Source of the DNA: an uncultured Hungatella sp.
GTDB lineage: Bacteria > Bacillota > Clostridia > Lachnospirales > Lachnospiraceae
Direction of reading: 5' to 3'
Assembly (NCBI GenBank): GCA_949879795.1
Contig: CATLBR010000006.1
Coordinates: 62,001 to 126,000 of the forward strand
DNA length: 64,000 nt
Shown here: piece after piece, positions 52,820 to 61,062 of the stretch
Layout of the letters: every line of letters begins with the position of its first letter
Numbering within the stretch: the stretch's first letter is position 1
Made by a program: the position numbers and the translations under genes
The notes under the pieces: model-generated
Seen by the model: the letters and a program-made list of their open reading frames with translations, nothing else
Database searches by the model: none
What the model was told of the DNA's origin: nothing

Positions 52820-53881
52820 TTACAGCACGCCAAACTTATAGATGGTAGTGGTCTTGTACTCCTCTCCTGCCTTTACCACCGGCGACGGGAAGTTTTCCCT
52901 GTTCACCGCGTTGGGATAATTTTGGGTCTCAAAACAGTAGCCGTCCCTGGCGTTGTAGCAAATGCCGCCCTTGCCCACAAACGAAGGCTTTAAGTTGTTG
53001 CCTGTGTACATCTGTACGCCGGGAAGATCCGTATACACTTCCATAACCCGCCCGCTGGCCTCATCCTCCGCCCTTGCGCACAGGGACAGCTCACCCGGCT
53101 TGTGGTTAAAGCACCAGTTATGATCATAGCCGCCGCCCTGCTTCAGCGGTTCATAGTCCGCCTCGATATCCCGGGCGATAGGCTTCATCACCGTAAAATC
53201 CATAGGTGTTCCTTTTACGGACACCAGCTCTCCCGTGGGAATAGAATTGTCGTCGGTGGCTGTAAAATAATCTGCGTCCATCCACACCTTCTGGTTCATG
53301 GCACAGCCGGAGTCATGACCTGCCAGGTTAAAATACGCGTGGTTGGTAAAATTGGCGATCGTGTCTGCATCACACACCATATGATAATCCAGTTTCAGGC
53401 TGTTGTCGGGAGTCAGGGTATAGCTGACAGTCACATTGGCATTACCCGGGTATCCCTGATCCCCGTCCGGGCTGAACAGAGAAAAATGAATCGCTGTCCC
53501 CAGGCCTCCCTCTTCCACTTCCACATCCCACACACGGTCTCTGTAAAAATCCGGACCGCTGTGAAGGTTGTTGACTCCCGAGGAATTTTTGGCCAGCTCA
53601 TAGGTTTTTCCATTCAAAGTAAAGCTGGCGCCGCCGATGCGGTTGGCATACCTTCCCACCGGCTCTCCCAGATGGCCGGAACCGTGGAGAAGCATATCCA
53701 CCGTATCATAGCCCAGAACCACATCCGCCATATTGCCCTCTCTGTCCGGAACCATCATGGTCAGCCACACGCCCCCCAGGTCCGTGAATGAGGCCGACAC
53801 ACCGTTTTCATTGGTCAGTGTATACCTATATACCTTTCTGCCGTCATCCATAGTTCCAAATTCTGTTTTTGTGTAACCCAT
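52820..53881 (-). CDS. galM: Aldose 1-epimerase (galactose mutarotase)
   Basis: About 353 residues, cytosolic beta-sandwich. The catalytic His is in ANFTNHAYFNLAGH, a second in GGGYDHNWCFNH, and the catalytic Glu lies in AGEEYKTTTIYKFG; VGRYANRIG and NNLHSGPDFYRDRVW are further family blocks. It interconverts the alpha and beta anomers of galactose or glucose. ATG 53881 has SD AGGAGGAG; a longer frame to 53950 lacks a start signal. Confidence 0.95.
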   Translation of the reverse strand: MGYTKTEFGTMDDGRKVYRYTLTNENGVSASFTDLGGVWLTMMVPDREGNMADVVLGYDTVDMLLHGSGHLGEPVGRYANRIGGASFTLNGKTYELAKNSSGVNNLHSGPDFYRDRVWDVEVEEGGLGTAIHFSLFSPDGDQGYPGNANVTVSYTLTPDNSLKLDYHMVCDADTIANFTNHAYFNLAGHDSGCAMNQKVWMDADYFTATDDNSIPTGELVSVKGTPMDFTVMKPIARDIEADYEPLKQGGGYDHNWCFNHKPGELSLCARAEDEASGRVMEVYTDLPGVQMYTGNNLKPSFVGKGGICYNARDGYCFETQNYPNAVNRENFPSPVVKAGEEYKTTTIYKFGVL

Positions 53882-54021
53882 TATCTCTCCTCCTGGTATT
53901 ATATTTTTCCAATTACCTTGAAAGTCCCCCGCCGAATAGGCGGGCATCAATTCAGGGATGCCAAATGTGCCCGCAGACTTTCACGGGTGGTGGAACACCC
54001 GCCCGCCGGGCGCATGAAGGT

Positions 54022-55113
54022 TTACTTTGCTTTGATATACCCCTGAGCCGTCAGAAGCTCCGCGCACAGCACGGCTCCGCCTGCTGCTCCCCGCACGGTA
54101 TTGTGGGAGAGTCCCACGAACTTGTAGTCGTACACCGTATCCTCTCTCAGCCTTCCCACGGAGATCCCCATACCGTTCTCAAAATCCACATCTGCTTTTA
54201 CTTGAGGACGGTTGTCTTCCTCAAGATACTGGATAAACTGCTTCGGCGCGCTGGGGAGTTCCAATTCCTGAGGAAGTCCCCTGAATGAGGTCATTTTTTC
54301 GATAAGTTGTTCCTTTGTGGGTTTCTCTCTAAACTTCACGAACACCGCCGCCGTATGTCCGTTGAGCACCGGAACCCGCAGACACTGGCAGGTAATCACC
54401 GGCTCCTGGGCCTTCACGATGACTCCGTCCTCGATCTTTCCCCACAGCCTCAGCGGCTCCTGCTCGCTTTTCTCCTCCTCGCCTCCGATGTACGGAATAA
54501 TGTTCTCCACCATCTCCGGCCAGTCTTTAAATGTCTTTCCCGCCCCTGAAATCGCCTGATACGTGGTGGCTACCACCTCATAGGGTCGGAACTCTTTCCA
54601 CGCAGTCAGCACAGGAGCGTAGCTCTGAATCGAACAGTTGGGCTTAACGGCGATAAAGCCTCTCTTTGTCCCCAGACGCTTTTTCTGAAACTCGATCACC
54701 TGAAAATGTTCCGGATTGATCTCCGGGACCACCATAGGCACGTCCGGCGTCCATCTGTGGGCGCTGTTGTTGGATACCACCGGGGTCTCGGTCTTGGCGT
54801 AAGCCTCCTCAATGGCTTTGATCTCCTCCTTACTCATGTCCACGGCACTGAACACGAAATCCACGCCGGATGCCACCTTCTCCACCTCATTTACATTCAT
54901 GACAACCAGCCTTTTCACTGCCTCCGGCATAGGAGAAGACATCTTCCACCTGTCTCCCACCGCCTCTTCATAGGTCTTTCCCTCGGAACGCGGACTGGCT
55001 GCCACAGTAACCACCTCATACCATGGATGGTTCTCCAGCAGGGAGATAAATCTCTGCCCCACCATACCTGTTGCTCCCAGAACACCAACCTTCAATTTTT
55101 TTTCCATCTTCAT
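54022..55113 (-). CDS. asd: Aspartate-semialdehyde dehydrogenase
   Basis: About 363 residues. It reduces aspartyl phosphate to the semialdehyde for lysine, threonine and methionine synthesis. NADP motif VGVLGATGMVGQRF, active Cys in VKPNCSIQSYAPVL, and His in VLNGHTAAVFVKF. It belongs to the archaeal/fungal-type branch by the NCSIQ context. ATG 55113 (MKMEKK) follows GGAGAATAAGGAT. A clear promoter is found at 55172-55200. Confidence 0.95.
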   Translation of the reverse strand: MKMEKKLKVGVLGATGMVGQRFISLLENHPWYEVVTVAASPRSEGKTYEEAVGDRWKMSSPMPEAVKRLVVMNVNEVEKVASGVDFVFSAVDMSKEEIKAIEEAYAKTETPVVSNNSAHRWTPDVPMVVPEINPEHFQVIEFQKKRLGTKRGFIAVKPNCSIQSYAPVLTAWKEFRPYEVVATTYQAISGAGKTFKDWPEMVENIIPYIGGEEEKSEQEPLRLWGKIEDGVIVKAQEPVITCQCLRVPVLNGHTAAVFVKFREKPTKEQLIEKMTSFRGLPQELELPSAPKQFIQYLEEDNRPQVKADVDFENGMGISVGRLREDTVYDYKFVGLSHNTVRGAAGGAVLCAELLTAQGYIKAK

Positions 55114-55171
55114 ATCCTTATTCTCCTCATGTCCCATTCAGAATCTTTTGACGGGATTTCCGCCGAACAAT

Positions 55172-55200
55172 ATAGTAACCCATAGCGGGGAAAAAGTCAA
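55172..55200 (-). promoter_or_regulatory. SigA-type promoter of asd
   Basis: Minus strand TTGACT (55200-55195), 17-bp spacer, TACTAT (55177-55172). The leader of about 50 nt is too short for a lysine riboswitch. Confidence 0.65.
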
Positions 55201-55264
55201 ATGTCCGTGTAATAAAGACATACTATCGATCACCGCTCATGGCAATCAGAAACAAACGCAGCTG

Positions 55265-56245
55265 CTACACATAGCCGTAGATTCCCCTCACCGACACTTC
55301 TCCTGAACGGACATGGCAGAGCTGTCCGTCTTCCCGCTCCACCAGCAGCTCCCCATTCCGGTCAATCCCCCGACAGACTCCGGAATATGCCCCAGACGGG
55401 TTCATCACCGTCACCATGCGGTTCATATTTACCAGGCGGCTCTCGTAATCTGCCTTTAAAGCAGACAGATCTCCGCTCTCAAGAAAGATCCGGAAGTACT
55501 GCTCAAAAGCATCCGTCACGGCGCTGATAAGTGGAGCTCTCTTCCATGTTTTCTTTGTCTCCATGTACAGGGAGGTGGCCGTCTGTGACAGTTCCTCCGG
55601 AAATTCCTCCATATTTACATTGATTCCTATGCCCACCACCACATACTGTATGGTCTCTAGCTCCGTGGACATCTCGGTTAGGATCCCGCAGATCTTCTTT
55701 CCCCCGAGCACAAGGTCATTGGGCCACTTTATCTCCGGCCGAACTCCGACTGTCTGGAAAATCCCCTCAGAAACCCCCAGAGCCGCCACCAGGGTCAGCA
55801 TAGATGCCTGAGAGGGAGCCATATCCGGTCTCAATATAAAACTCATCCAAATACCTGTTCCCGGAGGAGAAACCCAGCTTCTTCCCCGCCGTCCTTTTCC
55901 CGCATTCTGCCGTTCTGCCACCACCAGGGTGCCTTCCCCGGCACCCTCCTCGGCCAGGTACTTAGCTCTCGTGTTAGTAGAGTCCGTCTCGTCATAACAG
56001 ACGACTCTCCGCTCCCTTCCTTCTCCGGACATACAGCTTTTTATCTCCGCCTCAGTCATCACATCCCCGCCTTCCAGCAAGCGGTATCCCTTGTTTCTCA
56101 CCGCCTCGATCTTGTATCCCTCGCTCTGAAGCTGCTTAATCACTTTCCACACGGCGGTTCTGGATACCCCCAGCCTTCCGCACAGCTCCTGGCCGGACAG
56201 ATAATCTCTGCTTCCTTTTAAAAGCCATAAAATCTCTGTCTTCAC
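55265..56245 (-). CDS. birA: BirA: biotin-protein ligase and biotin operon repressor
   Basis: 326 residues. An N-terminal winged helix (SGQELCGRLGVSRTAVWKVIKQL) precedes the ligase domain with NAGKGRRGRSWVSPPG, WPNDLVLGGKKICGIL and the C-terminal SH3-like part. It is the bifunctional type that attaches biotin to carboxylases and represses biotin genes. Follows a small membrane protein gene and argF in one leftward operon. Confidence 0.95.
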   Translation of the reverse strand: MKTEILWLLKGSRDYLSGQELCGRLGVSRTAVWKVIKQLQSEGYKIEAVRNKGYRLLEGGDVMTEAEIKSCMSGEGRERRVVCYDETDSTNTRAKYLAEEGAGEGTLVVAERQNAGKGRRGRSWVSPPGTGIWMSFILRPDMAPSQASMLTLVAALGVSEGIFQTVGVRPEIKWPNDLVLGGKKICGILTEMSTELETIQYVVVGIGINVNMEEFPEELSQTATSLYMETKKTWKRAPLISAVTDAFEQYFRIFLESGDLSALKADYESRLVNMNRMVTVMNPSGAYSGVCRGIDRNGELLVEREDGQLCHVRSGEVSVRGIYGYV

Positions 56246-56248
56246 ATC

Positions 56249-56557
56249 CTACCTCCAGATGCTGAATCCGCTGATGACCGTCATGGCCAGAAGAAACACC
56301 GCAATCGTCAGAAGCCCTATGGCCAGGGCCTTCTTTTTCTTATCCCGCCCGCTCTGCCTGTACCTGTAAACACCGTTCACCGTATTCAGCACGGCAGTCA
56401 GAAAAAAGATCACCGGGAACAATATCATATTGTTTTCCGGATCGATAAAGGCGATGACTGCCATGGCTACCACCAGAACACCTATTATAATATGGAGCCA
56501 GTCCAGAATCAGCGTGGTGTTTCTGGGACTTTTTCTTCTTCCCTGTCCACGTATCAT
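56249..56557 (-). CDS. Small membrane protein, unknown function
   Basis: 102 residues with three hydrophobic helices (about 18-37, 45-62, 78-99) and basic ends and loops (RGQGRRKSPR; RQSGRDKKKK). No family recognised with certainty. It sits three bases from each neighbour (argF upstream, birA downstream), so it is co-expressed with them. Confidence 0.75.
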   Translation of the reverse strand: MIRGQGRRKSPRNTTLILDWLHIIIGVLVVAMAVIAFIDPENNMILFPVIFFLTAVLNTVNGVYRYRQSGRDKKKKALAIGLLTIAVFLLAMTVISGFSIWR

Positions 56558-56560
56558 CGA

Positions 56561-57550
56561 TTACTCTCCCAGTGTGGCGGCCATCACGGCCTTTATGGTG
56601 TGCATCCGGTTCTCCGCCTCATCAAACACCCTGGAGCAGGGCGACTCGAACACCTCGTCCGTCACTTCCATATCCCCAATGCCGAACCTTGCCCCCATAT
56701 CTTTTCCTATAGTAGTCTTCAGATCATGGAAAGCTGGCAGGCAGTGAAGGAATATAGCCTCAGGCCCTGCATTGTCCATGACATCCCTGGTCACCTTGTA
56801 CGGGGTCAGCTCACGGATCCTCTCTTCCCACACTTCGTCAGGCTCTCCCATGGATACCCACACGTCCGTGTAGATCACATCCGCGCCTTTAGTTCCCTGC
56901 TCCACGTCTTCCGTCAGTGTGACGGAACCGCCGGACAGGCAGGCATACTCCTGACACTGCCTCACCAGTTCCTCCTTGGGAAAATACTTTGCAGGCGCGC
57001 AGGCCACAAAATCCAGCCCCATCTTCGAGCAGGCCACCATCAGGGAATTGCCCATATTATACCGCGCGTCGCCCATGTAGACAAGTTTTATTCCCTTTAA
57101 TCTGCCGAAATGTTCCCTGACAGTGAGAAGATCCGCCAGCATCTGAGTGGGGTGGTACTCGTTGGTCAGCCCGTTCCACACCGGCACACCGGCGTGTTTT
57201 GCCAGCTCCTCCACGATCTCCTGACCGAATCCCCGGTATTCGATGCCTTCATACATCCGCCCCAGAACCCTGGCCGTATCGGCTATGCTCTCCTTCTTAC
57301 CTATCTGAGAGCTGGCCGGCTCCAGATAGGTGGTCCCCATGCCCAGGTCATGAGCCGCCACCTCAAAGGCACACCGGGTGCGGGTGCTGGTCTTCTCGAA
57401 TATCAATGCCACGTTTTTCCCTCTGTGGCTGTCCATCGGGATACCTTTTTTCTTTTTCTCTTTCAGATCAGCCGCCAGATTCAGAAGATACTCGATCTCC
57501 TCCGGGCTGTAATCTTTCAATGTCAGAAAATGCCTTCCTTTTAAATTCAT
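56561..57550 (-). CDS. argF: Ornithine carbamoyltransferase
   Basis: 329 residues. Carbamoyl-phosphate site [14 protein letters not shown] block in [12 protein letters not shown], ornithine site [11 protein letters not shown] and HCLPAF. It makes citrulline from ornithine. ATG 57550 has SD GAGGGAGGGAG. The promoter region is AT-rich with a small palindrome that could be an arginine-repressor site. First gene of the operon with the small membrane protein and birA. Confidence 0.97.
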   Translation of the reverse strand: MNLKGRHFLTLKDYSPEEIEYLLNLAADLKEKKKKGIPMDSHRGKNVALIFEKTSTRTRCAFEVAAHDLGMGTTYLEPASSQIGKKESIADTARVLGRMYEGIEYRGFGQEIVEELAKHAGVPVWNGLTNEYHPTQMLADLLTVREHFGRLKGIKLVYMGDARYNMGNSLMVACSKMGLDFVACAPAKYFPKEELVRQCQEYACLSGGSVTLTEDVEQGTKGADVIYTDVWVSMGEPDEVWEERIRELTPYKVTRDVMDNAGPEAIFLHCLPAFHDLKTTIGKDMGARFGIGDMEVTDEVFESPCSRVFDEAENRMHTIKAVMAATLGE

Positions 57551-57586
57551 GTCGCTCCCTCCCTCTGTCTTATGGAATAATACAGA

Positions 57587-57615
57587 ATTATAGTATATTA
57601 TCTATAATCATGCAA
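57587..57615 (-). promoter_or_regulatory. SigA-type promoter of argF
   Basis: Minus strand TTGCAT (57615-57610), a 17-bp spacer and TATAAT (57592-57587). Within it TTATAG and CTATAA form an inverted repeat; an ARG-box role is possible but not shown. Confidence 0.65.
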
Positions 57616-58738
57616 GTCTGAGTTTTTCTGTCAGTTCCTGGGGAGTATACACACGGAAACGGCTGATTCGACGCCGTCTCGCCGCCTGCTCCAGAAGCGT
57701 CAGGTAAAGCTCCCTGTAATCCCAGCCCGGTTTCAGCTTCCAGTGTCTGGCCATGGTGGGATACAGCACCTCCATATAGTAGCGGTACCCTGGAAGCTCC
57801 TGCTCCCCCTCAGTCAGAACGGCCTCCAGCTCCGGGGGGAGCTGAGTTCTCCACAGCCCTGTCTCCCGGACGAGCCTGTCCAAATACCAGGCTTCATCCT
57901 CCGGCGCGTCCAGATAGTACCACCGCCCTTTCAGCCCGTACAGAAAGCGAAGTCCGTCGAAATACCCCAGTTTCATGTTCTTCCTGACCCGCTTTTTCTC
58001 AAACTCCAGAATTCCTCCCAGATTCTGGCGGGGCGCGATGTGACCTACCTCCACATCTTCAGGAATCTCGGTGACTTTCTCCGAATCAAAGCCCAGTCCG
58101 TAGATCCGGACCACGATAATATCCCTGTAGCCATGGTCCAGAAGCACATCCAGGGGGACATTGTTCCATCCACCGCCGTCCAGATACTTCCGCCCGCCCA
58201 GCTCTTCTCTCTTAAACACAGGCAGGTATGCGCTGGCCATAAGCATATCCCCCACAGCCCCGGGCTGGATATCCCGGACGCTGACCGTGAGAAGCTGTCT
58301 GTCGCTGACAGAATAGGTGGTGACATACAGTTCCCGCCCTGAACCTCGAAGCCGCTCTTCGTCCACCGTGTTGGCTATGAGCTCCCTCAAAGGTGTGATA
58401 TCAAGCCCTCTGTCATGGAGAACCCGCTTGATCTCTTCCGTCAGCAGCTTCATGTCAACGGCCTTCAGATCTCTGCTCCTCACGCCCGCCATGACGCCGT
58501 CATCGATGTCCATCACTTTTGAGTAGCTGATATTCTCCCAAATATACTCTGCCTTTTCCAGGTCATCCATACAGATCAGCGCACCGTTGAGAGCGCCCAC
58601 GGAGGCACCAGCCACTCCTCTCACCTGAATCCCCGCCTCCCTAAGGGCCTTCCAGGCACCAATCTGGTATGCCCCTTTAGCACCTCCTCCTTCCAGCACC
58701 AGCCCGTACTCTTTCGTTCGGTCCACCTGCAGTTTCAA
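57608..58738 (-). CDS. Patatin-like phospholipase
   Basis: 376 residues. Oxyanion loop EGGGAKGAYQIGAW, nucleophile Ser in GVAGASVGALNG (GxSxG) and catalytic Asp in YLDGGGWNNVPLD make the Ser-Asp dyad complete. The C-terminal ~120 residues are basic and helical. Such proteins hydrolyse lipids at the membrane; no secretion signal is visible. Its 3' end carries the -35 box of argF. Confidence 0.92.
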   Translation of the reverse strand: MKLQVDRTKEYGLVLEGGGAKGAYQIGAWKALREAGIQVRGVAGASVGALNGALICMDDLEKAEYIWENISYSKVMDIDDGVMAGVRSRDLKAVDMKLLTEEIKRVLHDRGLDITPLRELIANTVDEERLRGSGRELYVTTYSVSDRQLLTVSVRDIQPGAVGDMLMASAYLPVFKREELGGRKYLDGGGWNNVPLDVLLDHGYRDIIVVRIYGLGFDSEKVTEIPEDVEVGHIAPRQNLGGILEFEKKRVRKNMKLGYFDGLRFLYGLKGRWYYLDAPEDEAWYLDRLVRETGLWRTQLPPELEAVLTEGEQELPGYRYYMEVLYPTMARHWKLKPGWDYRELYLTLLEQAARRRRISRFRVYTPQELTEKLRLA

Positions 58739-58758
58739 AAAACATCACTCCCTATCTC

Positions 58759-58790
58759 AAAAGGGGAGCCTGTTTCCAGACGCTCCCCTT
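58759..58790 (-). terminator. Intrinsic terminator of the SPFH/NfeD operon
   Basis: AAGGGGAGC (58761-58769) pairs with GCTCCCCTT (58782-58790); TTTTGAG follows on the minus strand. Confidence 0.7.
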
Positions 58791-58807
58791 ATACACTAAC
58801 CGCATCA

Positions 58808-59740
58808 TCAATCCTTAGCGATCTCTTTTATAGAAGTCACAAGTCCTGCCAGGCTCTGAAGCTCCGACGGAATGATGATCTTAGTGGCCTTCCCGTCAGC
58901 CGCCTTGATGAACGCCTCCAGACCCTTCAGCTGAAGAACCGCCTCATCGGCCCCCACTTCCTTGATATACCTTAGGCCTTCTGCCGTAGCCTGCTGGATC
59001 TTTAAGATAGCCTCGGCCTGACCTTCCGCCTCCTTGATCCTCTTCTCCTTCTCCGCCTCGGCCCTGAGAATGGCGGACTGCTTGTCGGCCTCCGCATCCA
59101 GAATCACCGATTCCTTCTTTCCTTCGGCCACCAGAATAGTGGACTTCTTCTCTCCCTCTGCCCGGAGAATAGCCTCACGGCGCTCCCGCTCCGCCTTCAT
59201 CTGCTTCTCCATAGCATCCTGGATGGCGGCAGGAGGGATAATGTTCTTAAGCTCCACCCTGTTCACCTTGATTCCCCAGGGATCCGTGGCCACATCCAGA
59301 GAGGCCCGCATCTTTGTGTTGATCGTCTCTCTGGAGGTGAGGGTCTGGTCAAGCTCCAGGTCTCCGATGATGTTTCGCAGAGTGGTAGCCGTCAGATTCT
59401 CGATGGCCATGATGGGATTCTCCACACCGTAGGTAAACAGTTTGGGATCCGTGATCTGGAAAAACACCACCGTGTCAATCCGCATGGTTACGTTGTCCTT
59501 GGTGATCACAGGCTGAGGCGCGAAGTCCACCACCTGCTCTTTCAAAAGCACTCTCTTCGCCACCCGGTCAATAAAGGGAGCCTTAAAATGAAGCCCCACA
59601 GACCAGGTATCCTTGTAAGCTCCCAGCCTCTCCACAACCATAGCCTGAGCCTGCGGAACCACCTTGACACATGTAGACAATATGATCAAAATAACGATCA
59701 GCAATACGATAAAACCGGTAAAACCAAAAATAAATCCCAT
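58808..59740 (-). CDS. SPFH/band 7 family protein (QmcA/stomatin-like)
   Basis: 310 residues. One N-terminal membrane helix (residues 3-25), the SPFH domain (VPQAQAMVVERLGAYKDTW ... LDVATDPWGIKVNRVELKNI) and a long Ala/Glu/Lys coiled coil (about 180-265). It scaffolds membrane microdomains, commonly with an NfeD partner, which is encoded directly upstream without a gap. Confidence 0.94.
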   Translation of the reverse strand: MGFIFGFTGFIVLLIVILIILSTCVKVVPQAQAMVVERLGAYKDTWSVGLHFKAPFIDRVAKRVLLKEQVVDFAPQPVITKDNVTMRIDTVVFFQITDPKLFTYGVENPIMAIENLTATTLRNIIGDLELDQTLTSRETINTKMRASLDVATDPWGIKVNRVELKNIIPPAAIQDAMEKQMKAERERREAILRAEGEKKSTILVAEGKKESVILDAEADKQSAILRAEAEKEKRIKEAEGQAEAILKIQQATAEGLRYIKEVGADEAVLQLKGLEAFIKAADGKATKIIIPSELQSLAGLVTSIKEIAKD

Positions 59741-60181
59741 TTATTTCTCCTCCTGCACATTCCTGACAATCAGTTTCACTCCCTGTATGGCACAAATCTC
59801 AACCATATCTCCCACGGGATATCTGTTCATGTCCTTCTCTGCCCTGGCCGTCCACTCCTGGCCGTTGACAACGGCGGAACCGATTCCCAGAGCGTTGTCA
59901 ATCTCCGATGTAACCCTAGCCTGCATCCCCACCAGACTGTCCACGTTGGTCTTTGTGGCATGACGGTTCACGTTTTTCACGGCCCACGGCCTTATGAAAG
60001 CCAGCAGGGCAAAAGACACCACCACAAACACCGAGAGCTGGACATTGACACTGGCGCCGGCCAGACATGCCACAAAAGCCGCCGCTGCACCGCCCGCGAA
60101 CCACATGGTGGTCAGTGCCAAAGTCAGTCCTTCAATCACCGCCAGAACGACAAAAGCAATCAGCCAGTATATGGGTTCCAT
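59741..60181 (-). CDS. NfeD-family membrane protein
   Basis: 146 residues: three to four membrane helices (residues 4-75) and a C-terminal OB-fold domain (GMQARVTSEIDNALGIGSAVVNGQEW). It pairs with the SPFH protein encoded next. ATG 60181 (MEPIYW) follows GAGGAGGG; a longer frame to 60202 is less likely. Confidence 0.92.
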   Translation of the reverse strand: MEPIYWLIAFVVLAVIEGLTLALTTMWFAGGAAAAFVACLAGASVNVQLSVFVVVSFALLAFIRPWAVKNVNRHATKTNVDSLVGMQARVTSEIDNALGIGSAVVNGQEWTARAEKDMNRYPVGDMVEICAIQGVKLIVRNVQEEK

Positions 60182-60222
60182 AATATCCCTCCTCATCTTC
60201 ATGTACTCTGCTTCTGATATCT

Positions 60223-60251
60223 ATTATACGCAATATGAGCGTTTCATTCAA
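60223..60251 (-). promoter_or_regulatory. SigA-type promoter of the NfeD/SPFH operon
   Basis: Minus strand TTGAAT (60251-60246), a 17-bp spacer and TATAAT (60228-60223). Confidence 0.65.
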
Positions 60252-60273
60252 CTTAAAGATTCTGAAAATAATC

Positions 60274-61062
60274 TTACGTTTTCTTCCTGCGCTGTCTTGC
60301 CGCCTCAAACATGAGAACCGAAGAAGCCACCGCCGCGTTGAGGGATTCCACCTTTCCCGCCATAGGGATCCGGATAAACCTGTCTGCCATGGCCGCGGTC
60401 TCATCTCTCAGCCCCTTCGCCTCGTTTCCGATGAGAAATCCTGTATCCCCGGTATAATCCTCCCTGTCATAGTCCGCGCTTCCTTTTAAATGCGCCGCAT
60501 AAAGGCACACACCATACCCCTTTAACCGGGACAGAGTCTTGGCCAGATCGTCCGTGTACAAAAAAGGAACTCGACAGACAGAACCCATGGTGGAGCGAAT
60601 AACCTTGGGATTGTAGATGTCCACGGTAGTCTCGTCCATGATCACACCGGTGATTCCCGCTCCCTCTCCCGCCCTCAGAATCGTCCCCAAATTTCCCGGG
60701 TCCTGAATAGTCTCCAGGACCATGAGCAGCCGGGGCCTTTTGGTCTCCAGAAGGTCATCCATGGAATATCGGTACATCTCGGCCACAGCCAGAATGCCCT
60801 GAGGCGTCTGGGTATCCGACATGGCTTTCAGCACCTCATCTGTAACTGTCTGTATATCTTCTATCCCGTCAGCCACCCCTGAGTGGGAAGGATCCTCAAG
60901 AAATCTGCCGGTGGCATACACCTGGCGGATGCGCTCTCTGGGCAGTTCCTGGACCATCCTGGGACCCTCCACCACAAAAAGACCTGTCTCTTTTCTGTAT
61001 CTGGCTTTTTTCGTCAGCGCCGACACATGTTTTACCTGGGCATTGGCGGTGCTGGAGATCAT
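60274..61062 (-). CDS. TrmH/SpoU-family RNA 2'-O-methyltransferase
   Basis: About 262 residues. The N-terminal substrate-binding domain (KHVSALTKKARYRKETGLFVVEG) precedes the SPOUT knot with QDPGNLGTILRAGEGAGI, IGNEAKGLRDE and IPMAGKVESLNAAVASSVLMFE. It methylates rRNA or tRNA ribose. ATG 61062 overlaps the stop of the NAD synthetase gene (ATGA), with GGAGG inside that gene. Confidence 0.93.
   Translation of the reverse strand: MISSTANAQVKHVSALTKKARYRKETGLFVVEGPRMVQELPRERIRQVYATGRFLEDPSHSGVADGIEDIQTVTDEVLKAMSDTQTPQGILAVAEMYRYSMDDLLETKRPRLLMVLETIQDPGNLGTILRAGEGAGITGVIMDETTVDIYNPKVIRSTMGSVCRVPFLYTDDLAKTLSRLKGYGVCLYAAHLKGSADYDREDYTGDTGFLIGNEAKGLRDETAAMADRFIRIPMAGKVESLNAAVASSVLMFEAARQRRKKT

Noticed and set aside
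55114-55264. Lysine riboswitch upstream of asd
   Set aside because: The promoter at 55172-55200 leaves a leader of only about 50 nt, far too short.
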